A stretch of DNA of 52,590 nucleotides from Helicobacter sp. (GTDB lineage: Bacteria > Campylobacterota > Campylobacteria > Campylobacterales > Helicobacteraceae), in the NCBI RefSeq assembly GCF_029067145.1, contig NZ_JAIEFA010000039.1:1-52590 (forward strand), written 5' to 3'. This document shows positions 44,240 to 52,590 of the stretch, one piece after another. The notes beneath the pieces were generated by a model. It had not been told where the DNA came from, made no database searches, and worked only from the letters and a program-made list of their open reading frames with translations. Numbering within the stretch: position 1 is the first letter of the stretch; every line of letters begins with the position of its first letter. The position numbers were made by a program, and so were the translations under genes.

Positions 44240-46036
44240 ATGGCATTTACATCAAAAGGACATAAGGTTTTCAATGATGTTAAAAATTTACGGAATCTTT
44301 TATTGCAAGAGCGCAAAAATTTTGGTGAAGAAATTGACTTTTATTTACTAGATTTCCGCACCTTTTATAGCAAAAAGGGTGAGAACAAATACAAACCTGT
44401 TAGCGACATTAGCCTTTTTAATAAAAATTCTAATTTTACCGCCAATATTGACATTAAGCAGCTTTATAAGATTGAGATTTGCAAAAAAAGCGAAAAACCT
44501 GCGCGCACCTTTGGAATCAAACTTGTTCCCAACGAAAACACCGCTTTGCACGCAGTTTTGCTTTGTAACAATCAAATCAAACATCACGAAGAGCTAAAAT
44601 CTGAAATCTATCAAGAACTTTACAAAACGATGATATTGCAAGATTATCTCATCGGAATCCGCGAATATGGCAAGCTCACCTCGCAAATTGACGCTTTTAT
44701 CAATGAACTTATTAGGGGTAAAATTTCTCCCAAAACCATTCTAACTATTGGCACGGGCGTCGCAAGCGTAGAAGGGAAAGATGGGGAACTCAAAATTCAC
44801 CAAAAGCTACAAACCGAGATTCTTGGTGCAGAAGCGCAAAAACCTACTGAAGCTTTCGTGCCAAAAATCTGTATGCAAGCTGTGCATAAAGGCGATGAGC
44901 TTTTTGAATACATCAAGCCCGTTGCGGGACGCGTGGGGCGGAATCTCAAAGGAGAAATGCTCGCAATCAAGCCTATTAAATCCAATGCAGTAAGTGTAGA
45001 TGCGAGCATCCGCGCACGAGAAGATGTAGATAGAATCAAATTTCAAGCAGGCAAAGACGGATTCTTTAAGGAAATTAAACCGCTTTGTTTTATCATCAGT
45101 GATGAATTAAACACCAGACAATCTGCCCCCAAAAAACAAGACGAAACAACAGAAAATATATCTAATACCCCAAGTGCCCCTGCTGCACAGCCAGCTGCAC
45201 TCAACATTGAGGGACAAACACACAGCAAATCCAAAATCCAAACCGACACCGCCTTCATCGGCTCTCATCGCGGCGCAATCAAGGCGCACACCGTCGTGAT
45301 TGATGTGCTAGAAAAAGGAAGCGTGGAAGCCAAAGTCGCCTACATTAATAGCACGCTTGGAGGCACGATTATAGCGGATTATATTTATATCAAAGAGGTG
45401 CGCTCTTATAATGAAATTTATCCTCGTTATAGCCTCGTGGTAGATAATATCTTGGGCGAACACAATACCTTTGAACTTAATCCTGCTAAATTCTCCTTTA
45501 TGCGCCGCGACCGCTTGGATTATGTAATGCTCTCTGACCAAATCAAAATCCGCTTAAGACACCTAAGAAAGCAAATGGACGAAATCTATGCCTACTTGCT
45601 AGCCTCTCAAGGCAAAGTGCATAAAATCCAGCACGACCAAGAAGAAAAGCCGGAGGAAAAATTGCCCAAAAACCTCCAAAGTATTGTAGATCAATACGAA
45701 AAAGCGTTAGAGCGCTACAAAGAACATTTGGTAGAATATAATGAGATTGTCAATCTTTATTACACTAATGAAGTGCGCCTCAAGGGCATTGATGAAGGTG
45801 CATTGAGTGCTAAAATGATGATTCGTGGCAATCCTCCTGCGGCAGAAACGATGATAAAATTCAAAGCCTATATGGGCAATCGCGAAGAAACGCTCAAAAC
45901 GGTTCTTAGCCAAGAAGCACCTGCGCATTTCTTTGAAGTCATCAAAGACGGGGACTTTTTCCGACTAAGGAGCAACAAAGATTTTGATTTGTCCTTGCTA
46001 AGTTGGATTGATGAAATGCGCCCACAACAAAAATAA
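44240..46036 (+). CDS. FapA/DUF342 family protein
   Basis: A 598-residue cytosolic protein. Residues about 130-430 form the DUF342 beta-helical region, including LTIGTGVASVEG, PVAGRVGRNLKGEML and GSVEAKVAYINSTLGGTIIADYIYI. A low-complexity linker rich in Ala, Pro and Thr lies at about 290-330. The C-terminal part, about 430-530, is predicted coiled coil. DUF342 proteins are linked to flagellar assembly (FapA) and polar flagellation in this phylum. It is the second gene after the hemerythrin. No flagellar gene is adjacent. Confidence 0.85.
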   Translation: MAFTSKGHKVFNDVKNLRNLLLQERKNFGEEIDFYLLDFRTFYSKKGENKYKPVSDISLFNKNSNFTANIDIKQLYKIEICKKSEKPARTFGIKLVPNENTALHAVLLCNNQIKHHEELKSEIYQELYKTMILQDYLIGIREYGKLTSQIDAFINELIRGKISPKTILTIGTGVASVEGKDGELKIHQKLQTEILGAEAQKPTEAFVPKICMQAVHKGDELFEYIKPVAGRVGRNLKGEMLAIKPIKSNAVSVDASIRAREDVDRIKFQAGKDGFFKEIKPLCFIISDELNTRQSAPKKQDETTENISNTPSAPAAQPAALNIEGQTHSKSKIQTDTAFIGSHRGAIKAHTVVIDVLEKGSVEAKVAYINSTLGGTIIADYIYIKEVRSYNEIYPRYSLVVDNILGEHNTFELNPAKFSFMRRDRLDYVMLSDQIKIRLRHLRKQMDEIYAYLLASQGKVHKIQHDQEEKPEEKLPKNLQSIVDQYEKALERYKEHLVEYNEIVNLYYTNEVRLKGIDEGALSAKMMIRGNPPAAETMIKFKAYMGNREETLKTVLSQEAPAHFFEVIKDGDFFRLRSNKDFDLSLLSWIDEMRPQQK

Positions 46037-46100
46037 GGCATAAAATCGCGCAAATCTATCCTCTCCAAGCGCAATGCAAACCCCAAAACAAAGGAACCCA

Positions 46101-49100
46101 ATGCCTCTACAATTCCAACCTCTCACCCCAAAAGAATTTTTTGCTTCTTGTAACAAAGACTATGCAGAATCCAAAATTTCGGAGTTAGAGGAGTTTAAAG
46201 AAAAAGTTGCGCAATATTTGGAATCCCTTGAAAAACACAAAGGGCAAAATGAAAAAGCCATTGTTGCAAATGTTCTTGCACCCTTTTTGCAAGGGTTAGG
46301 ATTCCACACTCAAGCGGCTTTCAAACAAAAAGGCAATAGCGAAATTGACTTAGCTTTGCTTAAAGATTCGCAGGTTGAAATCCTCATTGAAGCCAAAACA
46401 CAAAAGAATAAAACTGAAATGTTTAGTGCAGAGAATCCTAACTGCAAGGCATTGCACGAGTGTATCCTCTACTATTTGCGCGAACGAGAAAACAACACGC
46501 GACTAAAATATATCCTCATCACAGATTTTTATCAATTCTATCTTTTTAGAGCAAAAGAGTTTGAAAGATATTTTTACAAAAATAAGAAGATTCAAGACGC
46601 TTATAAATCTTTAAATAAAAAAGATTTGCTTGAGAATCAAAAGGATTTCTATGCAGAACTCGCAAAGATTCTAAGCAAAGAGTTTCAAGGCAATTTAGAG
46701 GGAGATTTGTTTAATACTTCACTGCAAGGCACACATTTTGACTTGCGTAATGACAAACATTTCAAGCAATCTTATGCGATTTTAAACAAAGAATTTCTGC
46801 ACGATGAATTTCACAGAGATTCTAACGCACTTAATCCCAAATTCTACTATGAGCTTTTGCATATTTTGGGCTTAAAAGAAATAGAGACTAAGGGCAAGAT
46901 TCTTATTCAAATAGACGAGGCACAAAAATCAAGTTTTGCCAAACATATTGCCTCTAAATTAGAATCCCAAAACCAACCAAGTGATTTTGAAACCACGATG
47001 AGCCATATCATTCTTTGGCTCAATCGTATTTTGTTCCTCAAGCTCATTGAAGCAAACTTGCTGCATTTCAATAATTTTGACAATTTTGACAAAAACTTGC
47101 GATTCTTAACCTCTACAAAAATCACGAGTTTTAGCATTTTGGCTCATCTCTTTTTTGAGGTTTTGGCAAAGGATTATGCGGAGCGAAAACAAGACAAAGG
47201 CTTTAACTTCCTGCCCTATCTCAATTCCTCACTTTTTATCCGAGATGAAAAAGAAATTTGCGACTTAAGTGCGCTTGATGATGCTTTAGAGATTCTGCCC
47301 TTTGCCACTACACAAACAGAATACAAAAAGAGAGAGCCTGTCCGCTTTCTCACCTATCTCTTTGACTTCTTAGAATGCTTTGACTTTGGCAAGAGCCAAG
47401 ATTCCACACCAAGCGATAAACTGATTAACTCTAGCGTGTTAGGAGCAATGTTTGAAAAGCTCAATGGCTATCAAGAGGGCAGTTTCTATACCCCAAACTT
47501 CATTACCTCCTATATGTGTAAGGAAAGTTTGCAAAAAATTGTTCTAGATAGATTCAATACAGCTTTTAGTTGGAGTGCAAAAGATTTAGAATCCCTGCGT
47601 AAGCAGATTGATAGGAATTTTGACAAAGAATCAAAATTTAAAAAGCTTTTAGAAAGCATTAGAATCTGCGACCCAAGCGTGGGTAGCGGACATTTTCTTG
47701 TCTCTGCACTTAATGAAATGATTGCAATTTATCACAAATTAGGGCTTTTGGGATTTGGGTATAAAGATTTGCAAATTAAAGACGATGAAATCCACCTTAC
47801 TACCAAAGAGGGCGAAAAGTTTGCTTACAAAAGGCTACAAGATTCTAACCACACAATCCAAATCGCACTTTTTACGCTTAAAAAATCTATCATTGAAAAT
47901 AACCTCTTTGGCGTGGATATTAATCCCAATTCGTGCAATATCGCAAGGCTTAGGCTTTGGATAGAATTGCTTAAAAATGCGTATTATCTAAACTTTAGCA
48001 AAGACCAAAATTGCAAGATTCACAAACTCCAAACTTTGCCTAATATTGATATTAATATCAAGTGTGGGAATAGTCTCATCTCTCGCTTTAATCTAAGCGA
48101 TTCATTACGCACGATTCCAAATATCAATTTCCAAATCGAGCAATACAAAAAACTTGTTTTTGAATACAAAAATGCCGACCAAAGCTTGATAACAATCTCT
48201 AAAAAAGATATTGAAAAGCAAATCGAGACGATTCAAGCAACCTTTACCCTAACCCTCAAAGACCCAAAGACAAAAAGAGAGCTAGAAAAGGCAATAGAAT
48301 CCCATATCAAACAATTCAACAATTATTTGCTTGATGATGAAAGTTTGTTAGAGGGCTTAAACTCTTTGCAATTTAATCTTTTTGGCACTCCGACTTTGAG
48401 TAAAGAGGAGCAAGAGAGGGCATTAGAATCCTATGGCAAAATCCAAGCCTTACGCAAAAAGCTAGATTTAGCCCTAAGTGGAGAAACCTACAAAAATGCG
48501 TTTGAATGGCGTTTTGCCTTTCCTGAAGTGCTCGATAGTAATGGCGACTTTCTAGGCTTTGATTTGGTGATTGGGAATCCGCCGTATATCAGAATACAAG
48601 GTTTGAATAAACAAGTTTCAGAACAATACAAAAAATCCTACCAAGCAGCAACAAAAAATTATGATATTTATGTGCTATTTGTCGAAATGGGATTAAAAAT
48701 TGTAAAGCCTAATGCACCCATTAATTTTATTATGCCGCATAAATGGCTCAATGCAGATTTTGGAGAAGGGCTAAGAAATCTTGTCAAAAATAAAGCCGCA
48801 AAAATCATTCACTTTGGAGATTTTCAAGTTTTTAAAGCAAGCACCTATACAGCTTTACATTGGTTTAATCATCAAGCAAAGAATTTACAATTTATTAAAT
48901 CTCCAGATTCAATTCAAACAGAGCAAGAAATGACAGAATTTCTAAATTCTATAACTCAAGATGATTTGAGGATATTCCCACACAAAGATTTAGATTCCAG
49001 AGTTTGGAATCTAAGTGGCGATAAAACGCAAAATATTTTAATGAAAATCTTGCAACACCCTAGTGCAAGAGATATTTTTGAGAAAATATATGTAGGAATT

Positions 49101-49910
49101 GCTACGAGCAAAGATAGCGTATATTTCTTAGAACAATGCAAAGAAACTTCCAAAGGATTAATAAAAGGCTACTCTAAAGAACTTGGTTTGATTGTAGAGA
49201 TCGAATCAGATTTTGCAAAGCCTTTGTTAATGGGTAGTAGCTTTCATCGCTATGAAAAGTTAGAATCTGATTTAAGAGTGATTTTTCCCTATTTTAAAGA
49301 AGTGGATTCTAAAGGTAAAGAAAAAATGAGCCTATATAGCGAGCTAGATTTGCAAACACATTTCCCTAAAGGTTATGCCTATCTGAAACAATGCGAACAA
49401 GTTTTGCGAGCCAGAGAAAAAGGAAGATTTGATACAGATAAATGGTATCAGTTTGGGAGAGCGCAAGGGTTAAAAGGAGAAAATATAGAAAAGTTACTTT
49501 GTCCAGATATTTGCAATAACACACATTTTAGCTTAGATTTTACGGGCAAATTTTATTTTTCTGCTACTATTTACGGATATATTCAAAGTGAGGAATTTAA
49601 GCATTTAGATTATAAATACTTATTAGCTATATTAAATTCCAAATTGACTTGGTGGTTTTTACAAAAAATAAGTGTCGTTATGCGGGGAGGATTTTACAGA
49701 ATCAAACCAGCCTATATAGAAAATTTTTGTATCCCTAATCTTACACCAAAAGAGCAAAAACCTTTTATTGCTTTAGCAGATAAAATCCTAAAACTCAAAG
49801 CCAAAGATTCCACAACCAATACAAGCACCTTAGAATCCGAAATTGATAAATTAGTGTATAAATTATATAATCTAAACGAAAACGAAATAAATATCATAGA
49901 GGATAAATAA
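46101..49910 (+). CDS. Type IIG restriction-modification enzyme (nuclease and methyltransferase in one chain)
   Basis: A 1269-residue protein. An N-terminal PD-(D/E)xK nuclease shows SEIDLALL (E81, D83) and IEAK (E97, K99). A helical connector follows. The methyltransferase has motif I DPSVGSGHF (524-532), the helical segment FGVDINPNSCNIARLRLW, and catalytic NPPY (826-829). A C-terminal target-recognition domain of about 270 residues follows (KYLLAILNSKLTWWFL...). It would methylate adenine and cut unmethylated DNA. The frame opens at 46074, but AAAGGA lies 5 nt before ATG 46101. The stop overlaps the kinase start by one base. PglX of BREX is a related methylase, usually without this nuclease. 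Confidence 0.92.
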   Translation: MPLQFQPLTPKEFFASCNKDYAESKISELEEFKEKVAQYLESLEKHKGQNEKAIVANVLAPFLQGLGFHTQAAFKQKGNSEIDLALLKDSQVEILIEAKTQKNKTEMFSAENPNCKALHECILYYLRERENNTRLKYILITDFYQFYLFRAKEFERYFYKNKKIQDAYKSLNKKDLLENQKDFYAELAKILSKEFQGNLEGDLFNTSLQGTHFDLRNDKHFKQSYAILNKEFLHDEFHRDSNALNPKFYYELLHILGLKEIETKGKILIQIDEAQKSSFAKHIASKLESQNQPSDFETTMSHIILWLNRILFLKLIEANLLHFNNFDNFDKNLRFLTSTKITSFSILAHLFFEVLAKDYAERKQDKGFNFLPYLNSSLFIRDEKEICDLSALDDALEILPFATTQTEYKKREPVRFLTYLFDFLECFDFGKSQDSTPSDKLINSSVLGAMFEKLNGYQEGSFYTPNFITSYMCKESLQKIVLDRFNTAFSWSAKDLESLRKQIDRNFDKESKFKKLLESIRICDPSVGSGHFLVSALNEMIAIYHKLGLLGFGYKDLQIKDDEIHLTTKEGEKFAYKRLQDSNHTIQIALFTLKKSIIENNLFGVDINPNSCNIARLRLWIELLKNAYYLNFSKDQNCKIHKLQTLPNIDINIKCGNSLISRFNLSDSLRTIPNINFQIEQYKKLVFEYKNADQSLITISKKDIEKQIETIQATFTLTLKDPKTKRELEKAIESHIKQFNNYLLDDESLLEGLNSLQFNLFGTPTLSKEEQERALESYGKIQALRKKLDLALSGETYKNAFEWRFAFPEVLDSNGDFLGFDLVIGNPPYIRIQGLNKQVSEQYKKSYQAATKNYDIYVLFVEMGLKIVKPNAPINFIMPHKWLNADFGEGLRNLVKNKAAKIIHFGDFQVFKASTYTALHWFNHQAKNLQFIKSPDSIQTEQEMTEFLNSITQDDLRIFPHKDLDSRVWNLSGDKTQNILMKILQHPSARDIFEKIYVGIATSKDSVYFLEQCKETSKGLIKGYSKELGLIVEIESDFAKPLLMGSSFHRYEKLESDLRVIFPYFKEVDSKGKEKMSLYSELDLQTHFPKGYAYLKQCEQVLRAREKGRFDTDKWYQFGRAQGLKGENIEKLLCPDICNNTHFSLDFTGKFYFSATIYGYIQSEEFKHLDYKYLLAILNSKLTWWFLQKISVVMRGGFYRIKPAYIENFCIPNLTPKEQKPFIALADKILKLKAKDSTTNTSTLESEIDKLVYKLYNLNENEINIIEDK

Positions 49911-51094
49911 TGGAAAAGATTATTTTAAATGCTATAACTGCTACCGAAAAAGAGTTAGAAAATGTTTTGAGTAATGAATATAAAGAGCTATACAAAAATA
50001 CAAGGAATGAAAAGTTACAAATTATTTTTTCAACACTGCATTCACAAATTATTACCTGCTTTAAAGCTATGAATGAACGACTTCCAGCAACAGAGACAAG
50101 TAATAAACATTATTGGGCGGAAGAAAGTAAAAAATTACGACAAGCCATAGAGATTTCAAAAAGACTTGAGAGGCAGTTGAAAGAAACAAATTTTGCATTT
50201 GAGATTGAATCTAACTATAATCAAATATTTGATAAATGTTTAATTTTTTTAGAGAGTAGTGGCGGCAGTGAATTACCTATTGGAATGGAAAAAATAACGC
50301 TTTATTATGAAATCTCTATTTTTAATCCTAAAAATAATATAGAAATTTCAACTAATCCCACAATATCGGCTAATTTGAAACTAATTGGTGAGGGTTCTTA
50401 TGCTCAAGTTTTTAAATATAAAGATAAATTTTATAATAAATATTTTACATTAAAAAGAGCAAAAAAGAACTTAGACACAAAAGAGCTAGAAAGGTTTAAA
50501 AGAGAATTTGACACAATGCAGTCATTTAATAATCCCTATATGCTAGAAGTTTATTCATTTAATCCTCAAAGGAATGAATATATTATGGAATATGCAGATT
50601 TTACCCTTAAATCCTATATTGATGAACATAACAATAATCTAAATATACAAATTAGAAAAAATATCGGATTGCAAATTATTAAAGCATTTAAATATGTATT
50701 TGATAAAGATATACTCCATAGAGACATAAGCCCAAACAATATTTTATTAAAAAAATATGATAATGATTTGCTTGTGGTAAAAATTTCTGATTTTGGATTA
50801 GTCAAAACACCAAATAGCGAATTAACAAGCGAAAATACAGAAATTAAAGGTTCTTTTAATGATTATTCTGATTTGTCAAGGGTAGGGTTTGAAAATTACG
50901 ATAAACACCACGAAATTTTTGCTCTTACTCGTATTTTATTTTTTGTCGTAACAGGCAAAACCAATAATGGTAGGATAAAATGCCCTTTTTTTGATAAAGG
51001 AACAAGTGGAAATATAGAGGAAAGATACAAAACATTAGATGAATTAGAAAAAGCCTTTTCGGGTTATTGCAGTCAATACGATAAACAGAACTAA
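49910..51094 (+). CDS. Eukaryotic-type Ser/Thr protein kinase coupled to the restriction enzyme
   Basis: A 394-residue protein. Residues 1-130 are mostly helical and unlike anything I recognise. The kinase domain, about 155-385, has the glycine loop GEGSYAQV (160-167), ATP-binding Lys182, the helix C Glu near 199, the catalytic loop HRDISPNN (270-277) and DFG (294-296). All key residues are intact, so it should be active. The HRDxKPxN Lys is Ser. No membrane segment or PASTA domain is present. The start codon overlaps the restriction gene stop (TAATG). Its base composition is clearly more AT-rich than the restriction gene, suggesting separate acquisition. Confidence 0.9.
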   Translation: MEKIILNAITATEKELENVLSNEYKELYKNTRNEKLQIIFSTLHSQIITCFKAMNERLPATETSNKHYWAEESKKLRQAIEISKRLERQLKETNFAFEIESNYNQIFDKCLIFLESSGGSELPIGMEKITLYYEISIFNPKNNIEISTNPTISANLKLIGEGSYAQVFKYKDKFYNKYFTLKRAKKNLDTKELERFKREFDTMQSFNNPYMLEVYSFNPQRNEYIMEYADFTLKSYIDEHNNNLNIQIRKNIGLQIIKAFKYVFDKDILHRDISPNNILLKKYDNDLLVVKISDFGLVKTPNSELTSENTEIKGSFNDYSDLSRVGFENYDKHHEIFALTRILFFVVTGKTNNGRIKCPFFDKGTSGNIEERYKTLDELEKAFSGYCSQYDKQN

Positions 51095-51146
51095 AAGATT
51101 CCAAATGTTTCATAAAACCAGAACCCCAAACAACAAGGAGCACACA

Positions 51147-51341
51147 ATGACGCTAATCATCGAAAACGCAAGCAAAGAGTTGCAAAAGGCTATCAAGTCT
51201 ATGGCAAAGCTTGATAACGCCAAAGTTAAGACTAAAAGAGAGAAAGAATGCTTGATGAAACAAGCCATTAAAGAAATAAAAAATGGCGAGTATGAGATTT
51301 GCCGAGACTTTGAAGAATACAAAAAAATAATGGAATCTTAA
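51147..51341 (+). CDS. Antitoxin of a YafQ-type toxin-antitoxin pair
   Basis: A 64-residue charged protein (MTLIIENASKELQKAIKSMAK...DFEEYKKIMES) in the place and size of a RelB/DinJ-like antitoxin, with a Lys/Glu-rich helix. AAGGAG lies 6 nt before the ATG at 51147. The frame also opens 14 codons earlier without a ribosome binding site. Its stop overlaps the toxin start by one base (TAATG). Antitoxin class is inferred mainly from the partner. Confidence 0.82.
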   Translation: MTLIIENASKELQKAIKSMAKLDNAKVKTKREKECLMKQAIKEIKNGEYEICRDFEEYKKIMES

Positions 51342-51610
51342 TGTATAAAATTAAGATTCTTAAGGGATATAAAAAGCAATACAAGAAGCTTTCGGTAGAT
51401 AACCAAATGTTAGTTGATAATATTGTCCAAAAATTAGCCAACAATGAACGCTTGGAAGAAAAATATCAAGACCATAAGCTCAAAGGTGAATATAAGGATT
51501 TTAGAGAATGTCATATCAAGCCCGATTTGCTGCTTGTCTATCAAAAGCAAGAAAATCTTTTGATTTTAACTTGTGTTTCTGTGGGTAGCCATAGTGATTT
51601 GTTTGGATAG
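51341..51610 (+). CDS. YafQ/RelE-family mRNA interferase toxin
   Basis: An 89-residue toxin that cuts mRNA on the ribosome. KGYKKQYKKL at the start, HKLKGEYKDFRECHIKPDLLLVYQ in the middle and VSVGSHSDLFG at the end match the YafQ branch. The conserved His, Asp and Arg positions are present. It forms a coupled pair with the antitoxin just before it and lies 250 nt behind the kinase gene at the edge of the defence island. Confidence 0.9.
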   Translation: MYKIKILKGYKKQYKKLSVDNQMLVDNIVQKLANNERLEEKYQDHKLKGEYKDFRECHIKPDLLLVYQKQENLLILTCVSVGSHSDLFG

Positions 51611-51715
51611 GCGATAGACCATTCGCCTTGCACCACATTGTAGCCCACTTTGAATTTAAGCTTGTTTGTGATGACAATCGCCCCGCGCCCCTAAAGGCGC
51701 GGAAAAGAAAGCAGC
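51611..51715. other. Short gap with GC-rich hairpin and possible gene relic
   Basis: CCGCGCC-CCTAAA-GGCGCGG (51683-51702) is a perfect 7-bp hairpin between the convergent toxin and fumarase genes; it has no T-run. On the minus strand the bases around 51615-51690 read like ordinary protein (for example ITNKLKFKVGYNVV) with no start or stop of its own. This may be a remnant of a gene displaced by the island. Confidence 0.3.
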
Positions 51716-52273
51716 CTAAATCTTCTTATACGGTGCTTGCCCAACTTCGTAGTAGTTATTGCCCTCTGCGTCAATTGCGACAATGGCTGGGAAATTTTCA
51801 ATCGTAAGTCTAGCAACCGCTTCAGGTCCTAGCTCTGGATAGGCAAGCACTTCGTATTTTGTGATACATTTTGAAATCAGTGCCGCTGCGCCACCTACAG
51901 CCACCATATACACCACGCCGTATTTTACCATAGAATCTATGACTTCCTTACTGCGATAACCCTTGCCAATCATTCCGTGAATGCCTTGTTCAATGATTGT
52001 CGGTGTATATTTATCCATTCTCCCGCTTGTCGTAGGTCCTGCGCTACCAATCGCATTGCCCGGCTTTGCAGGAGTGGGTCCTAGATAATAAATCGTCTCG
52101 CCGCTCAAATCCACAGGGAGTTTTTCTCCACGCGCTAGAGCTTCTGTTAAGGCTTTATGCGCCGCATCACGCGCACAGAGAATCGTTCCGCTAATAAGCA
52201 CGCTTTCCCCCGCTTTAAGACTTTTTGCTACTTCTTTACTCAAAGGTGCAGTAATTTTTTTTGGCTCTGACAT
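51716..52273 (-). CDS. Class I (iron-sulfur) fumarate hydratase, beta subunit
   Basis: A 185-residue subunit. The swivel-type domain includes SGTILCARDAAHKAL (about 33-47), YLGPTPAKPGNAIGSAGPTTSGRMD (about 70) and AVGGAAALISKCI (about 131). It works with the alpha subunit as a 4Fe-4S enzyme converting fumarate and malate in the TCA cycle, here in two genes and not one fused chain. ATG at 52273 has AAGGAGG 5 nt before it. A start seven codons earlier overlaps the alpha gene and is less likely. A tartrate dehydratase role is possible but less likely. Confidence 0.92.
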   Translation of the reverse strand: MSEPKKITAPLSKEVAKSLKAGESVLISGTILCARDAAHKALTEALARGEKLPVDLSGETIYYLGPTPAKPGNAIGSAGPTTSGRMDKYTPTIIEQGIHGMIGKGYRSKEVIDSMVKYGVVYMVAVGGAAALISKCITKYEVLAYPELGPEAVARLTIENFPAIVAIDAEGNNYYEVGQAPYKKI

Positions 52274-52283
52274 TTTTCCCTCC

Positions 52284-52571
52284 TTATAGCTCAATATCCG
52301 CGTGTCGCGCAGCGTGGCAGTTGATATTCACCGCGACAGGAAGCCCTGCAATGTGTGTAGGATACCATTCTACATTGACTTTGAACGCCGTAGTCGTGCC
52401 TCCTAGCCCTTGCGGTCCCACACCGGTTTTGTTTGCAATTTCTAGCAATTCCTCTTCAAGTTTTGCATAGCGCGCATCGGGATTCTTGGAATCTATTTCA
52501 CGCACTGCGGCTTGTTTTGCTAGAAGTGCTGCCTTTTCCATTGTCCCACCGATTCCTACACCAATCACCAT
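52284..52571 (-). CDS. Class I fumarate hydratase, alpha subunit (C-terminal part)
   Basis: About 95 C-terminal residues. GVGIGGTMEKAALLAKQA, then GPQGLGGTTTAF and INCHAARHADIEL are typical of the end of the alpha subunit, with the last cluster-adjacent cysteine in NINCH. The rest of the protein is missing because the contig ends. The Met at 52571 is internal, not the true start. The next bases outward are adapter and contain an artefactual in-frame TAG. It is followed by the beta subunit after 10 nt. Confidence 0.92.
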   Translation of the reverse strand: MVIGVGIGGTMEKAALLAKQAAVREIDSKNPDARYAKLEEELLEIANKTGVGPQGLGGTTTAFKVNVEWYPTHIAGLPVAVNINCHAARHADIEL

Positions 52572-52590
52572 CTGTCTCTAATACAAATCT
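52572..52590. other. Probable Nextera adapter remnant at contig end
   Basis: The last 19 bases, CTGTCTCTAATACAAATCT, match the Nextera transposase adapter CTGTCTCTTATACACATCT at 17 of 19 positions. They interrupt the fumarase alpha gene exactly where coding sequence should continue. Confidence 0.85.

Noticed and set aside
1..52590. CRISPR array, prophage or insertion sequence
   Set aside because: No regularly spaced direct repeats, no phage structural genes, no transposase and no terminal inverted repeats were seen.

Overview
The window looks like one contig of an AT-rich member of the Campylobacterota, most likely an enterohepatic-type Helicobacter. The evidence is a PglK-type flippase and PglJ-like glycosyltransferase of N-linked protein glycosylation, a monohaem cytochrome plus TorA pair, monomeric isocitrate dehydrogenase, a FapA/DUF342 protein, an RCK-type protein of the COG3400 kind, and promoters made of an (extended) TATAAT -10 box without a clear -35. 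Species cannot be fixed from sequence alone. The last 19 bases match the Nextera transposase adapter at 17 of 19 positions, so the right edge is a contig end in a draft assembly and not biology.

Layout. 1-600: a gene-poor stretch with a G10 tract, a candidate small RNA with a poly-C loop, and tRNA-Phe. 609-4290: a protein resembling a decayed DNA methyltransferase (minus strand), panC and pglK. 4400-7510: the two-gene TMAO/DMSO reductase unit. 7750-13250: a glycan operon of a GT2 enzyme, a GT4 enzyme, a PglJ-like enzyme, a methyltransferase carrying a G9 tract (probably phase variable) and a HAD phosphatase. 13340-17830: an NTP/NDP-exchange-like carrier and an orphan RND pump. 17950-24320: argG, an S4 protein, a nucleoside phosphorylase-like protein, rlmN with a tiny membrane protein behind it, ilvC, and a DUF2157/GDYXXLXY membrane pair. 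24330-25540: two decayed or frameshifted genes. 25830-29700: a Na/Pi cotransporter and two tandem CNNM/CBS membrane proteins.

29820-34780: a divergent type II secretion/competence-like locus, with three pseudopilins facing an SH3-TPR protein, a GspE ATPase and a GspF platform. 34820-40570: ispG, a large WD40-like protein and monomeric icd, followed by a cluster of palindromes. 40760-46040: the RCK protein, tgt, a hemerythrin and FapA. 46100-51610: a small defence-type island of a type IIG restriction-modification enzyme, a translationally coupled eukaryotic-type Ser/Thr kinase, and a RelB/YafQ-type toxin-antitoxin pair. 51716-end: the two-subunit iron-sulfur fumarase, with the alpha subunit cut by the contig end.

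The accessory parts worth most attention are the restriction enzyme-kinase pair, the phase-variable methyltransferase in the glycan operon, the candidate poly-C-loop RNA, a promoter-equipped tiny hydrophobic peptide gene before ilvC, and a strong excess of the word GAWTC that the kinase gene lacks.
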